Shown piece after piece: positions 50,751 to 60,591 of a stretch of DNA of 64,000 nucleotides; positions within the stretch are counted from its first letter, which is position 1; the number at the start of each line of letters is the position of its first letter. Origin of the DNA: Chlamydiales bacterium (GTDB lineage Bacteria; Chlamydiota; Chlamydiia; Chlamydiales; Criblamydiaceae); the NCBI GenBank assembly GCA_024233575.1, contig JACKPN010000001.1, forward strand, positions 310,001 through 374,000, given 5' to 3'. The notes beneath the pieces were generated by a model, which was not told the DNA's origin, searched no databases, and worked only from the letters and a program-made list of their open reading frames with translations. Made by a program: the position numbers and the translations under genes.

Positions 50751-52055
50751 ATGGAGTCTGTTTTGTCTCAGCAAGAATATAAAAACGACGAAATCGCAGT
50801 AAAAGCAACAAAAAATCCCGGCTGCCAAGTGGAGTTTTCAATTACCGTTACACCACAAACTGTTAACAAATTTTACCTTCAAGCTGTTAAAACAGTAAAA
50901 CGCGATATCTCAATCCCCGGATTTCGAAAAGGACGCGCTCCTGATGAGATGGTAATCAAACGTTTTGCTCCTTCAGTGGAACGCGAGTGGCGCGAGCAGG
51001 TGCTCAGCAACTCAGTCCAATCTGCATTTCAATTGACCAACCTTTACCCTTATCGACAAGAAGGCATCAGATCGGCCAAGATTGACTCGCTGTCTAAAGA
51101 CGAAGGCGGCGTTGTGACTATTACCTTCGAGTCAATGCCGGAAGTTCCCGACATCGACATGACGGTGTTAGCTGTAGACACTATTGAGGCTGAACCTGTC
51201 AAACCAGAAGAGATCGACCAAGTCATTGAAGATATCCGTTATCAACATGCCGAATGGAATAATGTCGAAGGCCGAGCAGTCGAAGAGGGTGATTTCGTCG
51301 ATGTTGATGTTACCGATATCGAATCAGACAAAACATTTCTTTCAGATACACGCATTGAAGTCGTTAAGGGCAAGATCGGCAACTGGTTGCTTAATCTGCT
51401 GGTAGGTCTCAACGTCGGAGAAAGCGCCGAAGGCATCAGCGAACAAGATGAAGGCCAAAACAACCCTAACTTCAAACCGACAAAATGCAGGGTAACAATA
51501 AAAGCCATCAAGAGTTCTGTTCTTCCGGAAGCGGACGACGAGCTAGCCAAGAAGGCCGGTCTCGCTTCACTGGACGAAATGAAAGAGCGAATTAAGAACG
51601 ATCTGCAAAAAAACAAAGAAGAAGAAGCGCGACGCCAGACACGCGAACTCCTGACAAACACCCTCCTTCAAAAATATGTATTCGACATCCCGGAAACTCT
51701 TCTGAAGCAATCCGCACAAGATACGCTGCAAGCGCGTGCTCAGGAACTGATCGGCGAACAAGATCTGGAAAATAAAATGCAGTCGATCGAAAAAGAGGTA
51801 GAGCAAGAAGTCAGCGCTGTATTGCGTTGGCATTTTCTCACACGCAAGATCGCCGAGGAGCAGAAAATCGGCGTTGACCAAAATGAGCTGATCCGTGAAA
51901 TGATCCGCCGCCATTACATCAATCCATTCAGCGGCAAATCCAATATACCGGAAGGCGTCGATGCAGAAATGATGTATTCGCGTGTTTATGCTGATACATT
52001 ATCCGACAAAGTCGCTGACTATTTGCTTGACTGCATGAAACCGACAGGCACATAA
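50751..52055 (+). CDS. tig: Trigger factor
   Basis: This ribosome-bound chaperone meets nascent chains at the exit tunnel. The ribosome-binding loop is [15 protein letters not shown] (around residues 63-77). The PPIase (FKBP) domain follows, with [10 protein letters not shown] and similar strands. The C-terminal helical arms include [20 protein letters not shown]. The 434 residues are normal. It heads the tig-clpP-clpX order also found in C. trachomatis (CT707-CT705). Confidence 0.95.
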   Translation: MESVLSQQEYKNDEIAVKATKNPGCQVEFSITVTPQTVNKFYLQAVKTVKRDISIPGFRKGRAPDEMVIKRFAPSVEREWREQVLSNSVQSAFQLTNLYPYRQEGIRSAKIDSLSKDEGGVVTITFESMPEVPDIDMTVLAVDTIEAEPVKPEEIDQVIEDIRYQHAEWNNVEGRAVEEGDFVDVDVTDIESDKTFLSDTRIEVVKGKIGNWLLNLLVGLNVGESAEGISEQDEGQNNPNFKPTKCRVTIKAIKSSVLPEADDELAKKAGLASLDEMKERIKNDLQKNKEEEARRQTRELLTNTLLQKYVFDIPETLLKQSAQDTLQARAQELIGEQDLENKMQSIEKEVEQEVSAVLRWHFLTRKIAEEQKIGVDQNELIREMIRRHYINPFSGKSNIPEGVDAEMMYSRVYADTLSDKVADYLLDCMKPTGT

Positions 52056-52093
52056 TAGAAGAATCAACAGAAAACGCAAGAAGGACCATAGAC

Positions 52094-52720
52094 ATGAACG
52101 ACGATAAAAGAAAACGCGCATATTCATCACTGACCCCCTATGTCATTGAAGACACAGGCCGTGGCGAACGTTCGATGGACATCTTTTCGCGTCTTCTCAA
52201 AGACCGCATAGTTTTCATCGGTTCAGACATCACCGACCATGTGGCAAACGTCGTCGTTGCCCAGCTTCTGTTTTTAAAGATGGAAGACCCCAAAAAAGAT
52301 GTCCATATCTATATTAATTCGATGGGCGGCTATATCAGTGCAGGGCTGGCGATTCATGACACGCTGAAGTGGATGGGATGCACCGTCAATACCTACTGCA
52401 TCGGTCAAGCTTCCTCTATGGGCGCTTTTCTCTTGGCAGCAGGAACAAAGGGATGTCGTTTTGCTTTGCCAAACAGCCGTATCATGATCCACCAGCCATC
52501 AGGTGGTGTTGGCGGTCGCGCGGAAGATATCAGAATACAGGTCAAAGAAATTCTTAACCTAAAGAAGCTGATGAACCAACTAATGTCAGAGAATACCGGG
52601 CAGAGCGTGGAAAAAATCGCGGCAGATATGGAGCGTGATTACTTCATGAGCGCCGAAGAAGCAAAAGCTTACGGAATTATTGATGAAGTTGTTGCCAGCT
52701 CACAGCTGCCGGCTAAGTAA
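52094..52720 (+). CDS. clpP: ATP-dependent Clp protease proteolytic subunit
   Basis: The catalytic triad is visible: S108 in [10 protein letters not shown]133 in MIHQPSGG, D182 in [28 protein letters not shown] and the C-terminal GIIDEVV are standard. The 208 residues include a short N-terminal extension. It assembles with ClpX into the ClpXP protease. A separate clpX promoter follows it. Confidence 0.97.
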   Translation: MNDDKRKRAYSSLTPYVIEDTGRGERSMDIFSRLLKDRIVFIGSDITDHVANVVVAQLLFLKMEDPKKDVHIYINSMGGYISAGLAIHDTLKWMGCTVNTYCIGQASSMGAFLLAAGTKGCRFALPNSRIMIHQPSGGVGGRAEDIRIQVKEILNLKKLMNQLMSENTGQSVEKIAADMERDYFMSAEEAKAYGIIDEVVASSQLPAK

Positions 52721-52733
52721 AACACCTGTTTTC

Positions 52734-52762
52734 TTGACGCGATTGCACGAATAACTTATAAT
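52734..52762 (+). promoter_or_regulatory. Sigma-70-type promoter upstream of clpX
   Basis: TTGACG (52734-52739), a 17-base spacer and perfect TATAAT (52757-52762), 40 bases before the clpX start. clpX can therefore be transcribed without clpP. Confidence 0.8.
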
Positions 52763-52802
52763 AGATTATTGAACTATAATCATAATCCTGAGAGATTTAC
52801 GT

Positions 52803-54059
52803 ATGTCAAAAAAAACTTCAAACAGCGGCATTATCTGCTCATTCTGCGGTCGACATGAAGATGCTGTAGAAAAACTCATCTCTGGTCCAGATGTATACAT
52901 CTGCGACAAATGCGTGAATCTCTGCGCCGGCATCCTAGAGCGGGAGACTCCAGCAAAAACATCCACCGGCGAATTCAAGATCAACCTTCTAAAGCCCAAA
53001 GAAATCAAGGAACGGCTTGATCAATATGTCATTGGACAAGAATCTGCAAAAAGAACGATATCCGTAGCCGTCTACAACCATTATAAGCGCGTCCTGCACA
53101 TGGAGCAGAAGCCTGAACTTGAATTTAGCAAGTCCAACGTGTTGCTTCTCGGTCCTACAGGATCAGGAAAAACGCTCATGGCAAAAACATTAGCGCAAAT
53201 ACTTGACGTCCCTTTTGCAATCGCCGATGCGACAACATTAACTGAAGCGGGATATGTAGGTGAAGACGTCGAAAATATTATCTTAAGGCTGCTTCAATCT
53301 GCAGACTATGATGTTGCAAAAGCTGAGAAGGGGATCATTTATATCGATGAAATCGATAAAATCAACCGCACCACCTCCAATGTCTCAATCACGCGCGATG
53401 TCTCCGGTGAAGGTGTACAGCAAGCGCTGCTAAAAATCGTTGAAGGCACTGTTGCCAACGTTCCACCAAAAGGCGGCCGCAAGCACCCTAACCAAGAGTA
53501 TATCAAGATCAATACGGACAATATTCTTTTCATCGTCGGTGGCGCTTTCGTCAACCTTGACCAGGTGATTGCCAAGCGTCTAGGAAAAGGGACGATAGGT
53601 TTCTCGACTAAAAACAAAGAAGAGCAGATTGATCCTTCTGAAAAAAGCAAATTATTGGAAAAGGTCGAGCCGGAAGATCTGATGAAATTCGGTATGATCC
53701 CTGAATTTATTGGCAGATTTAACAGCCTGTGCAGCTGCAGCGAGCTCAAAGTTGAAGATCTCGTCCGCGTACTTACCGAACCTAAGAATGCTGTCATCAA
53801 ACAATACACGATGATGTTCGAGATGGAAGGAGTGAAATTAGAATTCACCGAAGGCGCGCTACAAGCGATCGCAAAAAAAGCGATGGAAGCAGGAACAGGC
53901 GCGCGTGCTCTGCGCATGATTCTCGAAGAACTAATGCGCGATCTAATGTTCGAAGTGCCTTCTGATGATACCGTCGAGCAGATTATGGTTGATGAAGAAG
54001 CTGTCAATAAACGCAAGATTCCAGATATCAAAAGGCGGCAGGATAAAAAAATCGCGTAG
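52803..54059 (+). CDS. clpX: ATP-dependent Clp protease ATP-binding subunit ClpX
   Basis: ClpX unfolds substrates for ClpP. An N-terminal zinc-binding domain (C15/C18 in [17 protein letters not shown], then ICDKCVNLC) precedes the AAA+ module. Walker A is [17 protein letters not shown], Walker B YIDEIDK, and the ClpP-contacting loop region includes [12 protein letters not shown] closes the C-terminal domain. The 418 residues are standard. The next gene starts 3 bases later. Confidence 0.97.
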   Translation: MSKKTSNSGIICSFCGRHEDAVEKLISGPDVYICDKCVNLCAGILERETPAKTSTGEFKINLLKPKEIKERLDQYVIGQESAKRTISVAVYNHYKRVLHMEQKPELEFSKSNVLLLGPTGSGKTLMAKTLAQILDVPFAIADATTLTEAGYVGEDVENIILRLLQSADYDVAKAEKGIIYIDEIDKINRTTSNVSITRDVSGEGVQQALLKIVEGTVANVPPKGGRKHPNQEYIKINTDNILFIVGGAFVNLDQVIAKRLGKGTIGFSTKNKEEQIDPSEKSKLLEKVEPEDLMKFGMIPEFIGRFNSLCSCSELKVEDLVRVLTEPKNAVIKQYTMMFEMEGVKLEFTEGALQAIAKKAMEAGTGARALRMILEELMRDLMFEVPSDDTVEQIMVDEEAVNKRKIPDIKRRQDKKIA

Positions 54060-54062
54060 ATA

Positions 54063-54947
54063 ATGCAGCAAATTCAACGGGAACAGCTTCGTCCTGAACA
54101 AATAGAACATTATAGGCAGCTGCTCCCGCCGCTTTATCGCTATTTCCTTGAAGAATCTCAAAGCAGCTCTAGTGCGGAAAAGCTTCTTTTTGGAGATGAA
54201 CATACCATCGCTTGTGTATTGTGCGATCCAAATACGCAGCGTGCAGAGATCCAGTATATTGGCTTCGCTCCAAAGCATCTTAACCATAACGCATTATCTA
54301 CCTGTTTGGAAACAATCTGCAAATCGATGCGAAGCAAAGGGTATACATTCCTTGCTATTATGTTTGATACAACCTCCAAGGTTGCGGAGCCTCTTCAGCA
54401 AATACTCCAACATTCGGGATGGTCAACAGCGCGCCCTTTCATGCTACGCTGCCACTTCGACTGTTTTACTTTCAATCCTCCCTGGTTTAAGAGACCCTAT
54501 CGTCTTCCTAAAGGCTATACGATTATCCCTTGGTCGGAGATTACTGAGAAAGAAAAATCAAAAATCGACTATTTCAATGAGCAGGGAAGGATACATTATA
54601 CAGTCTATCCCTATCGTTCTCCCAATAGCATTCAACAGCAAAACAGCGTTGCCCTAAGATACAATAATGATCTGATTGGATGGATGGTCACACACACGCT
54701 GCCAGCTCTTCCCGATACAGTCCGCTATTCCAGTTTTTATATTGAAGATGATTACCGCTCTTTTGGCCATTCAGTTGTTTTGCTGATTGAATCGATACGC
54801 AGACAACAGCAATCCTCGCTCCGTTGGTCTTATCTGGAGGTCAACTACCTCGCTGCCGATATACAATGGATCAAATTTGTAGAACGCCGGCTTGTGCCCT
54901 ATACGATTGATATAGAGCGCATCTCTTCTTCTATTTTGAAGCTTTAA
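54063..54947 (+). CDS. Possible GNAT-type acetyltransferase (two-domain)
   Basis: The 294-residue protein has an N-terminal half resembling a degenerate GNAT fold (EIQYIGFAPKHLNHNALSTC, GYTFLAIMFDTTSKVAEPLQ). The C-terminal half is a second one (YNNDLIGWMVTHTLPALPDT, SFYIEDDYRSFGHSVVLLIE). The order strand, V-(x)-hub and R/G-x-G-x-x-(V/L)-like loop (RSFGHSV) fits acetyl-CoA binding loosely. It begins 3 bases after clpX and is probably co-transcribed. The substrate is unknown, and the family call is tentative. Confidence 0.55.
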   Translation: MQQIQREQLRPEQIEHYRQLLPPLYRYFLEESQSSSSAEKLLFGDEHTIACVLCDPNTQRAEIQYIGFAPKHLNHNALSTCLETICKSMRSKGYTFLAIMFDTTSKVAEPLQQILQHSGWSTARPFMLRCHFDCFTFNPPWFKRPYRLPKGYTIIPWSEITEKEKSKIDYFNEQGRIHYTVYPYRSPNSIQQQNSVALRYNNDLIGWMVTHTLPALPDTVRYSSFYIEDDYRSFGHSVVLLIESIRRQQQSSLRWSYLEVNYLAADIQWIKFVERRLVPYTIDIERISSSILKL

Positions 54948-55280
54948 CCTCTTTAGCCTTATGACTTCACCATTGAAATTTAAATAATTTTTATGTAAAA
55001 TAAAGGTTATAAGGGGAATTTGGAATCTCAAATATCGTATTTTCATTGCTGAAATCAAAAATAAAGCCTTTTTTCTGGTCTCCTCTTAATACTTTTGACG
55101 CAAACGTCTTTGCTACAAAGGGTTTTATAACAAAGACGCTTATGTCGAATACAAATTACGGCACTAAATAGCAATTTATTTTTTAAATTTAACAGTTATA
55201 ATGTGGATTGATGGGACCGTACAGCCAATTCCCCTATTGCAATGATGACGGCAGCCGATCTCCACTGCCTAGGAGGCATT
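54948..55280 (+). promoter_or_regulatory. Intergenic region with likely promoter of the T3SS operon
   Basis: This AT-rich gap has no gene. It holds an 8-bp inverted repeat, CGTCTTTG/CAAAGACG (55105-55138), with an 18-base loop. A perfect TATAAT lies at 55197-55202; the matching -35 region (TTTATT, 55175-55180) is weak, so activation by a regulator is plausible. TAGGAGG precedes the first T3SS gene start. Confidence 0.5.
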
Positions 55281-56258
55281 ATGACGATTGATTACAGCAT
55301 CCACTATCCAAACGATGCGCCTCACCCTGGTGATTCGCTTGAGCCGTTGGCACGATCGACCATTTCTCCCGGCCAAGCGGGATGGATAATTTCGCCAAGC
55401 ATGGCTTCAGAAGCTAATGCTCATACGATTCAGGCATTTGTGGAAAACGTTTACGTGCGCACCGGTAACGAGGTATTAACTGCGGGTTTGGCAGATCTCG
55501 AGTCGGCATTAAGCGTCACGTCTGACGCGCTTGATTCCCTGGGAACGCTTCAGCAATTACACAACCAAGTTGTCGTACAGTCAAAACCTAACCCTAGCGA
55601 TTACCCGGATGGGTTTAAATTCGGCAGCGACTATGGAGGCGTTCCAACAGACTACGTTTCTGCTTATGAAGAATTTGGCAGCGAATATTATGGAGTTCCT
55701 ATCTTCCCTGAATTTGGCTGGTCAAGCGATGGTGATGCGACGGTCATCGGTGGATACAATGGCTTTAGCGATTTTCAAAGACAGTTAAATACAACATTTT
55801 CGAATTTAAGACAGGTTCTCACTGATCTATCAGATCAAACCACCTTCAATAGTGGTTTCCCCGACCCGAATTCCCTCTATGCTAAGATTCAAGCAGTGCT
55901 CAACGATGTACCTTCGACTTGGGGGCTATCCGATGATAACCCGAGCAATGTCACATTCAATGCAGCATCTTTGTGGGCCCTCGACAGCTATACCATTAAC
56001 GACGGAAAAGATACGGTAGACCTACAAGACCCGTTCTACGGTAGTGACAATTCAAGAAGCGATGCCTCAAAAGCTGGATCCTACCAGCAAAATATCACAT
56101 TTGCCATCACAGCCGCTCAGTCATTAAACGATACCCAAAAAGAAAAGGTACGGCGGTATATGTTCGTATTTGAGGAATATTATAAATCAGCGTCAGCTAT
56201 TTTATCTAAGTTAACACAAATTATCGAGAAGATGGGGCAAGGAATACGCCCAGCATAA
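55281..56258 (+). CDS. Candidate T3SS needle-tip or filament protein
   Basis: The 325-residue protein has no signal peptide or membrane segment. The middle (about 120-180) is Gly/Tyr/Pro-rich. The C-terminal 70 residues are helical and end ILSKLTQIIEKMGQGIRPA, similar in style to the C-terminal coiled coil of tip and filament proteins (IpaD/SipD, EspA). The N-terminal helix region (VYVRTGNEVLTAGLADLESA) could pair with it. It starts at ATG 55281, after TAGGAGG; an upstream in-frame ATG is worse placed. It is the first gene before an LcrH chaperone and two translocators, which is the lcrV position in Yersinia. The role is inferred from position and shape. Confidence 0.55.
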   Translation: MTIDYSIHYPNDAPHPGDSLEPLARSTISPGQAGWIISPSMASEANAHTIQAFVENVYVRTGNEVLTAGLADLESALSVTSDALDSLGTLQQLHNQVVVQSKPNPSDYPDGFKFGSDYGGVPTDYVSAYEEFGSEYYGVPIFPEFGWSSDGDATVIGGYNGFSDFQRQLNTTFSNLRQVLTDLSDQTTFNSGFPDPNSLYAKIQAVLNDVPSTWGLSDDNPSNVTFNAASLWALDSYTINDGKDTVDLQDPFYGSDNSRSDASKAGSYQQNITFAITAAQSLNDTQKEKVRRYMFVFEEYYKSASAILSKLTQIIEKMGQGIRPA

Positions 56259-56426
56259 TAAACAAAGCTATTATTAATTTTAATTTTATTAATTAAAAAA
56301 ATACTGATATAATAAATAAAGAGGTTATTGAGGGAACTCATCGATAACGACAACTCTAAATTGCACACTCGACTAGTCAACACACCCTTCCATTAAGGCA
56401 TGGAGACCTCACAACGAGGAGGATGT

Positions 56427-56930
56427 ATGACATCACCTATTGTCGACGACAATAATAACTACATTGGACCGCCAAGCGCAGCAGAAAGCACGCGTCCCAT
56501 GGAGGCTGGGAGAACACTGATTATTGACCGTGTGTTCCTACTGCTTGTCCGCATGATCGAAGTGCTGCAGAAATGTGCTGCCGCGCAATCGGACAGGCTG
56601 AATTTCTTGACTCAGTGGCAAAAAGCCTATACCGACCAGATGGACACAATCCATGCATTTGCCGGCGATAACGGCGATGCTATCGACAAGACCGGCGACG
56701 CAGAGAACGACAGCAGTGTTAGAGAACAGCGTGACGCAAGGGACGACTTAAACCGCGTTAACTCGACATATACCGAAGAACTGCGTTCACGACGCTCAGT
56801 GATCAGCGACGATGCCAAATCACTGCAGACAACAGTAAACCAAACGAGTGACGCCGCCAACCAGCAAACGAATATGGCGACATCGCTACTGCAACAGCTC
56901 AGCACCATACTAAGCGCTATTTACAGATAA
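56427..56930 (+). CDS. Small coiled-coil T3SS-linked protein
   Basis: The 167-residue protein is largely helical, with residues 30-60 (LLLVRMIEVLQKCAAAQ) and 85-165 forming likely coiled coils. The tail TSLLQQLSTILSAIYR resembles T3SS substrate termini in style. GAGGAGG precedes ATG 56427. In C. trachomatis a small unknown gene (CT577) also sits beside the lcrH and copB genes, so it may be that gene's counterpart. No motif defines its function. Confidence 0.55.
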   Translation: MTSPIVDDNNNYIGPPSAAESTRPMEAGRTLIIDRVFLLLVRMIEVLQKCAAAQSDRLNFLTQWQKAYTDQMDTIHAFAGDNGDAIDKTGDAENDSSVREQRDARDDLNRVNSTYTEELRSRRSVISDDAKSLQTTVNQTSDAANQQTNMATSLLQQLSTILSAIYR

Positions 56931-57015
56931 TACCGCTTAGTCATGCACCTGCGACATTGCGATTTACCTATGACAAAGACAAAGCAACTCATCAGGAGCA
57001 AGGAGGATATGGGCC

Positions 57016-57552
57016 ATGAAAGGCGATCAACATCAAGTTAAAAAAGCCGCTGAAGATATGGGCGACAAACTTCAGGGCGAAACAAAAGAGCAGTATGAAC
57101 AGGTAGCCAAAAAAATTGTCAAGCAGGGTGCTTTCCCTAAAGATGCGCTAGGATTAAGCGATTCAATGGTGGAAGGCATCTACGGACAAGCATACCGGCT
57201 CTACAATACGGGAAAATACCGCGATGCGGGACAGCTTTTCCGTCTGCTCATCATGATTGAGCCTACGCAGTCGAAATTCACCATGGGCTTAGCCGCCTGC
57301 CTGCACATGTGCAAAGACTATCAAGCTGCTGTCGAAGCGTATGCGCTTTGCAGCATCATAGATCCTGATAGTCCCATCCCCCACTACCATGCCTCGGATT
57401 GCTACCTTCAGATGAAGGACAAGCTATCTGCACTTGTCGCCTTAGAGATGGCGGTCAAACGTGCAGAAAGCCGGGAAGAGTTCAAGACGCTCAAAGATCG
57501 TGCCCTCATGACTATAGAAACACTCAAGAAAGAGATCTCCGAAGGTAAGTAA
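57016..57552 (+). CDS. T3SS class II chaperone LcrH/SycD-like (TPR)
   Basis: The 178-residue protein has three tetratricopeptide repeats at about 53-86, 87-120 and 121-154 (GQAYRLYNTGKYRDAGQLFR; CLHMCKDYQAAVEAYAL; CYLQMKDKLSALVALE). Such chaperones bind the N-termini of the two hydrophobic translocators and keep them soluble. It lies directly upstream of two large translocator genes. AGGAGG precedes the ATG by 9 bases. The C. trachomatis relatives are Scc2/Scc3. Confidence 0.92.
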   Translation: MKGDQHQVKKAAEDMGDKLQGETKEQYEQVAKKIVKQGAFPKDALGLSDSMVEGIYGQAYRLYNTGKYRDAGQLFRLLIMIEPTQSKFTMGLAACLHMCKDYQAAVEAYALCSIIDPDSPIPHYHASDCYLQMKDKLSALVALEMAVKRAESREEFKTLKDRALMTIETLKKEISEGK

Positions 57553-57601
57553 ACCACCTTCGTGAAACGAAAAGCAACTAACTAACTCATAGGAGTCTAT
57601 T

Positions 57602-60565
57602 ATGGGTATGTCGGGCGACGAGATGCATATCCGCTCAACATCATCATTTCAGACGAACCAAACTATTGAAGAGCAATATATTGAGCCAAAACACCGCTCT
57701 TCAACCCCTCCACCATACCGTGATACGCTCGCCTCTGCCCTCAGCGGGCTAACCTATCAAGAAGATTATACCCCCCCCGCAGACTCCCCTATGCTCATCC
57801 AAGAAAAACCTCCCGGCGCCGACCGTCCGGATCTGCGTAAAATCAATTATCATAAACCTACCGATCAAGACCTCTTTGAAGGCGTTTTCTTCACTGAATC
57901 CATCGCCGTTGCCAGCCAAGATCTATCCCAGTTCCCTGGCCTGCCTCAAGGGATCACTGGCGACGACCTCATCCGCAAGCTTACCTTCACCATGTACCAT
58001 CCGGAAACTGGCAGCAATGACGCAGTACAAAAACTCTCTGAAGCGCTGGCAGAGATCGCCAAAGCTGAAACCGGCGTTTCCGTCGATCCTGTGAAGAACA
58101 GAAAAATGTTCGATCAAGCCATGAAGGGCAGCTTCCACAATTATTTCGAGAAAGCTATTAAAAAAATTGCCAAGCCCGAAGATCTTGAACGTCTCCGTTT
58201 TGCCCACACCTTCCCTCAATTTGCCGAGCCGCTAACCGAGCAACAGAAGAACATCCTGGACAAGGCAGAAAATAAAGCTATTGAAAAGCTAGATAAAAAA
58301 TATGGCGCATCAGAAGGATTCAAACCTCCTGTCAAAAGCGACCGCATGGATGGCGAAATCTTCTGCGCCATTACTGAAAACTACATGGGACAGCTCGGCA
58401 GCTTAAAAGAACAAGGTACAATCACACCGAAAGAGGCAAAGCAACTCCGCTACCTCTATTATCATCCGGAAGCGCAATACCCCGACAGCGTCAAACTAAA
58501 AAGTCGCTCACAAGAGATGCGAAGAGGAGCGGTCGATACCGTAAAAAGTAAATATGGCTTCACTGACGACTATCCTCTTAAGCACGACCATGAGTTTTTC
58601 GACCGCATTCCCGACGGCTACTACCGCGACTTCTTCCGGGAAAATTTGTCATCCAGCGGTCTATCAAAAACAGATCAATCCTTTGTTAGGGATCTGCAAT
58701 ACCACCCCGATGCCAAAGTACCGGAACATATTCCTGATAAGCTGAAATCTCTCGAAAAACTATCGAGGCAACAGACAATAGAAAAGCTTGCGCTGCCTTC
58801 GGACTGGCAGCCGAAAACTGCAGTTATGGACACTGTTCGCAATCCTCGCATGCATGCAATCGCCCGCAACGCCATGCAGTTCCTTAAAGAAACTGCCGAC
58901 ACCATTACAGAAACGGTCCAAACAACCGAAGTGTCCAAGCAGCAGCAAATGGAATACGCTCTCTTTGTCGGCGGTCAGGGAATGTCAACAATGACCTTCC
59001 TTACTAAGATCATGTCCGCTATCGACAACCTGGAAGAGATGGTCTACGTCATGGAAATCTCCGACAGCACTACGCAAAATACTCTTGTTGCCATGCAAAA
59101 CGACATGCAGATCAATGCGATCAACAATCAGTGGGACGAGATGCGGGAACAGCAGAAACAGGAGCAAGAGCAAGAGCAACAGGAGCAAGGCAAGGGCGGA
59201 TTCATGGGATTCGTCCAAAAGATTTTCAAACCGATCACCATGGCCGTTATGACCATTGCCGCCGTTTCCACAGCTCCTGTCGGCGGAGCGATCTTCATGC
59301 CTGTCATCGCCGCTGGTGGTGCGATGCTGATAGCAAACGATGCCACCGATGGCAAAGTCATGCAGGATGCTTTCAATGCAATGACTAACGTCATCGACGA
59401 CATCCTCCCCGATAGCTTCCCTGACGAACTGAAAGAAGCTGTCGATGTGATCGCCAAGGTAGCGACGATCGTCGCAGTCACCTCCGCGATGATGGTCGGC
59501 GGAGGCGGTGCCGGCATGATGATGGGCATCAAGTTCGCCATGTCAGCACTCCAATCGTCGCAAGTAGTACAGGAGACCGTCGGCATGCTAGGCGGCGACG
59601 AACAGGCACAGCAAATCGCCTCTATGGCCGTCAGTATGGCATTAACGGTAGGGATCGTCGTCGTTCAAATTGGTGTTGCGGTAGCTTTCACAGTAGTGAC
59701 CGGAGGTGCCGGAGCCGAAACCGTCGGCATGGCAGCAGCCGAAGGCGCAGCAGAAGTCGGTGCTGCCGTCGGCGAAGGTGCCGCCGCAGCGGGAGAAACA
59801 GCAGCTACGGCTGCTACTGCCGCTACCGGCACAGCCGCCGCAGCAACAGCTGCTACAGCAGCAGAAGGAGTAGCTGATACGGCTTCAGCGGCAAGTGCAA
59901 CAGCAAGTTTAACATCGCAAGCCAGCGAAATTCTTGGTAAGACAGCCAACAAAGTACGCAGCGCCGCACGCAGTGCAGCACGGATCATCCGAGGAATCCA
60001 ACGCGGAGTGATAGAAGCCCCCGACATCGTACAACAAGCTGCTTCAGCCGCAAAAGATACAGGAAAAGCAGCGAAAACAGCAGCCAAATCATCTCAAGAG
60101 ATCATGGAGATCGTCGACGACCTGGCAAAAAGCGATAAAGCGCTAGAAACATCAAAAAATATCCTCGAAGCCGGCGAAGCTGCTGAAGAAGGCAGCAGAG
60201 CCAGCAAAATGGCAAAAACTTTTAAAAAATCTGTCAAATTTCTCTACGAGCACCACAAAGAGATCGAAGCGATCGCTCATGGCGGAAAAGATATCGCCGA
60301 GGGAACGAAAAACGCCATCGACGACTACAACCAAATGCGGCAGCAGTACCAAATGGCGCAAATTGCCCTCATGCTTGGCGATACTGAAGCTTATGAGAAA
60401 AAGATACGCGCCTACATCAAGATTGTGATGCAAGTGATCCAAGCATTACTAAACGAACTATTCCCCATGTCAGAATGGGTCAGCGACATCGAAAAAACAA
60501 AACAAAAGTACCATAAAGAGGCATCACAGGCAATCACGCAAGTAACACAATCGCTCCAGGGGTAA
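57602..60565 (+). CDS. T3SS hydrophobic translocator (CopB/YopB-like), large
   Basis: The 987-residue protein has a disordered Pro/Thr-rich N-terminus (1-120), then four repeats of about 75-85 residues (124-195, 196-280, 281-360, 361-435). Consensus features are a Y-H-P-E/D turn, an A-x-x-x-L helix, a Y-G or D-W block and an A-I-x-N-x-F/Y helix. Two or three hydrophobic hairpins follow: about 535-585 (FKPITMAVMTIAAVSTAPVG), 615-645 and 680-715. The C-terminus is Ala-rich and helical. Chlamydial CopB is much shorter (near 490 residues), so the repeat block is an added module. It inserts in host membranes to form the translocation pore, by family inference. Confidence 0.85.
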   Translation: MGMSGDEMHIRSTSSFQTNQTIEEQYIEPKHRSSTPPPYRDTLASALSGLTYQEDYTPPADSPMLIQEKPPGADRPDLRKINYHKPTDQDLFEGVFFTESIAVASQDLSQFPGLPQGITGDDLIRKLTFTMYHPETGSNDAVQKLSEALAEIAKAETGVSVDPVKNRKMFDQAMKGSFHNYFEKAIKKIAKPEDLERLRFAHTFPQFAEPLTEQQKNILDKAENKAIEKLDKKYGASEGFKPPVKSDRMDGEIFCAITENYMGQLGSLKEQGTITPKEAKQLRYLYYHPEAQYPDSVKLKSRSQEMRRGAVDTVKSKYGFTDDYPLKHDHEFFDRIPDGYYRDFFRENLSSSGLSKTDQSFVRDLQYHPDAKVPEHIPDKLKSLEKLSRQQTIEKLALPSDWQPKTAVMDTVRNPRMHAIARNAMQFLKETADTITETVQTTEVSKQQQMEYALFVGGQGMSTMTFLTKIMSAIDNLEEMVYVMEISDSTTQNTLVAMQNDMQINAINNQWDEMREQQKQEQEQEQQEQGKGGFMGFVQKIFKPITMAVMTIAAVSTAPVGGAIFMPVIAAGGAMLIANDATDGKVMQDAFNAMTNVIDDILPDSFPDELKEAVDVIAKVATIVAVTSAMMVGGGGAGMMMGIKFAMSALQSSQVVQETVGMLGGDEQAQQIASMAVSMALTVGIVVVQIGVAVAFTVVTGGAGAETVGMAAAEGAAEVGAAVGEGAAAAGETAATAATAATGTAAAATAATAAEGVADTASAASATASLTSQASEILGKTANKVRSAARSAARIIRGIQRGVIEAPDIVQQAASAAKDTGKAAKTAAKSSQEIMEIVDDLAKSDKALETSKNILEAGEAAEEGSRASKMAKTFKKSVKFLYEHHKEIEAIAHGGKDIAEGTKNAIDDYNQMRQQYQMAQIALMLGDTEAYEKKIRAYIKIVMQVIQALLNELFPMSEWVSDIEKTKQKYHKEASQAITQVTQSLQG

Positions 60566-60591
60566 AAACCCAGGAGAAGGAGATAATAATA

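Noticed and set aside
59640..60090. Ala/Val-rich frame opposite the first translocator
   Set aside because: It mirrors the Ala-rich segment of the real gene; the low-complexity composition explains why both strands stay open.
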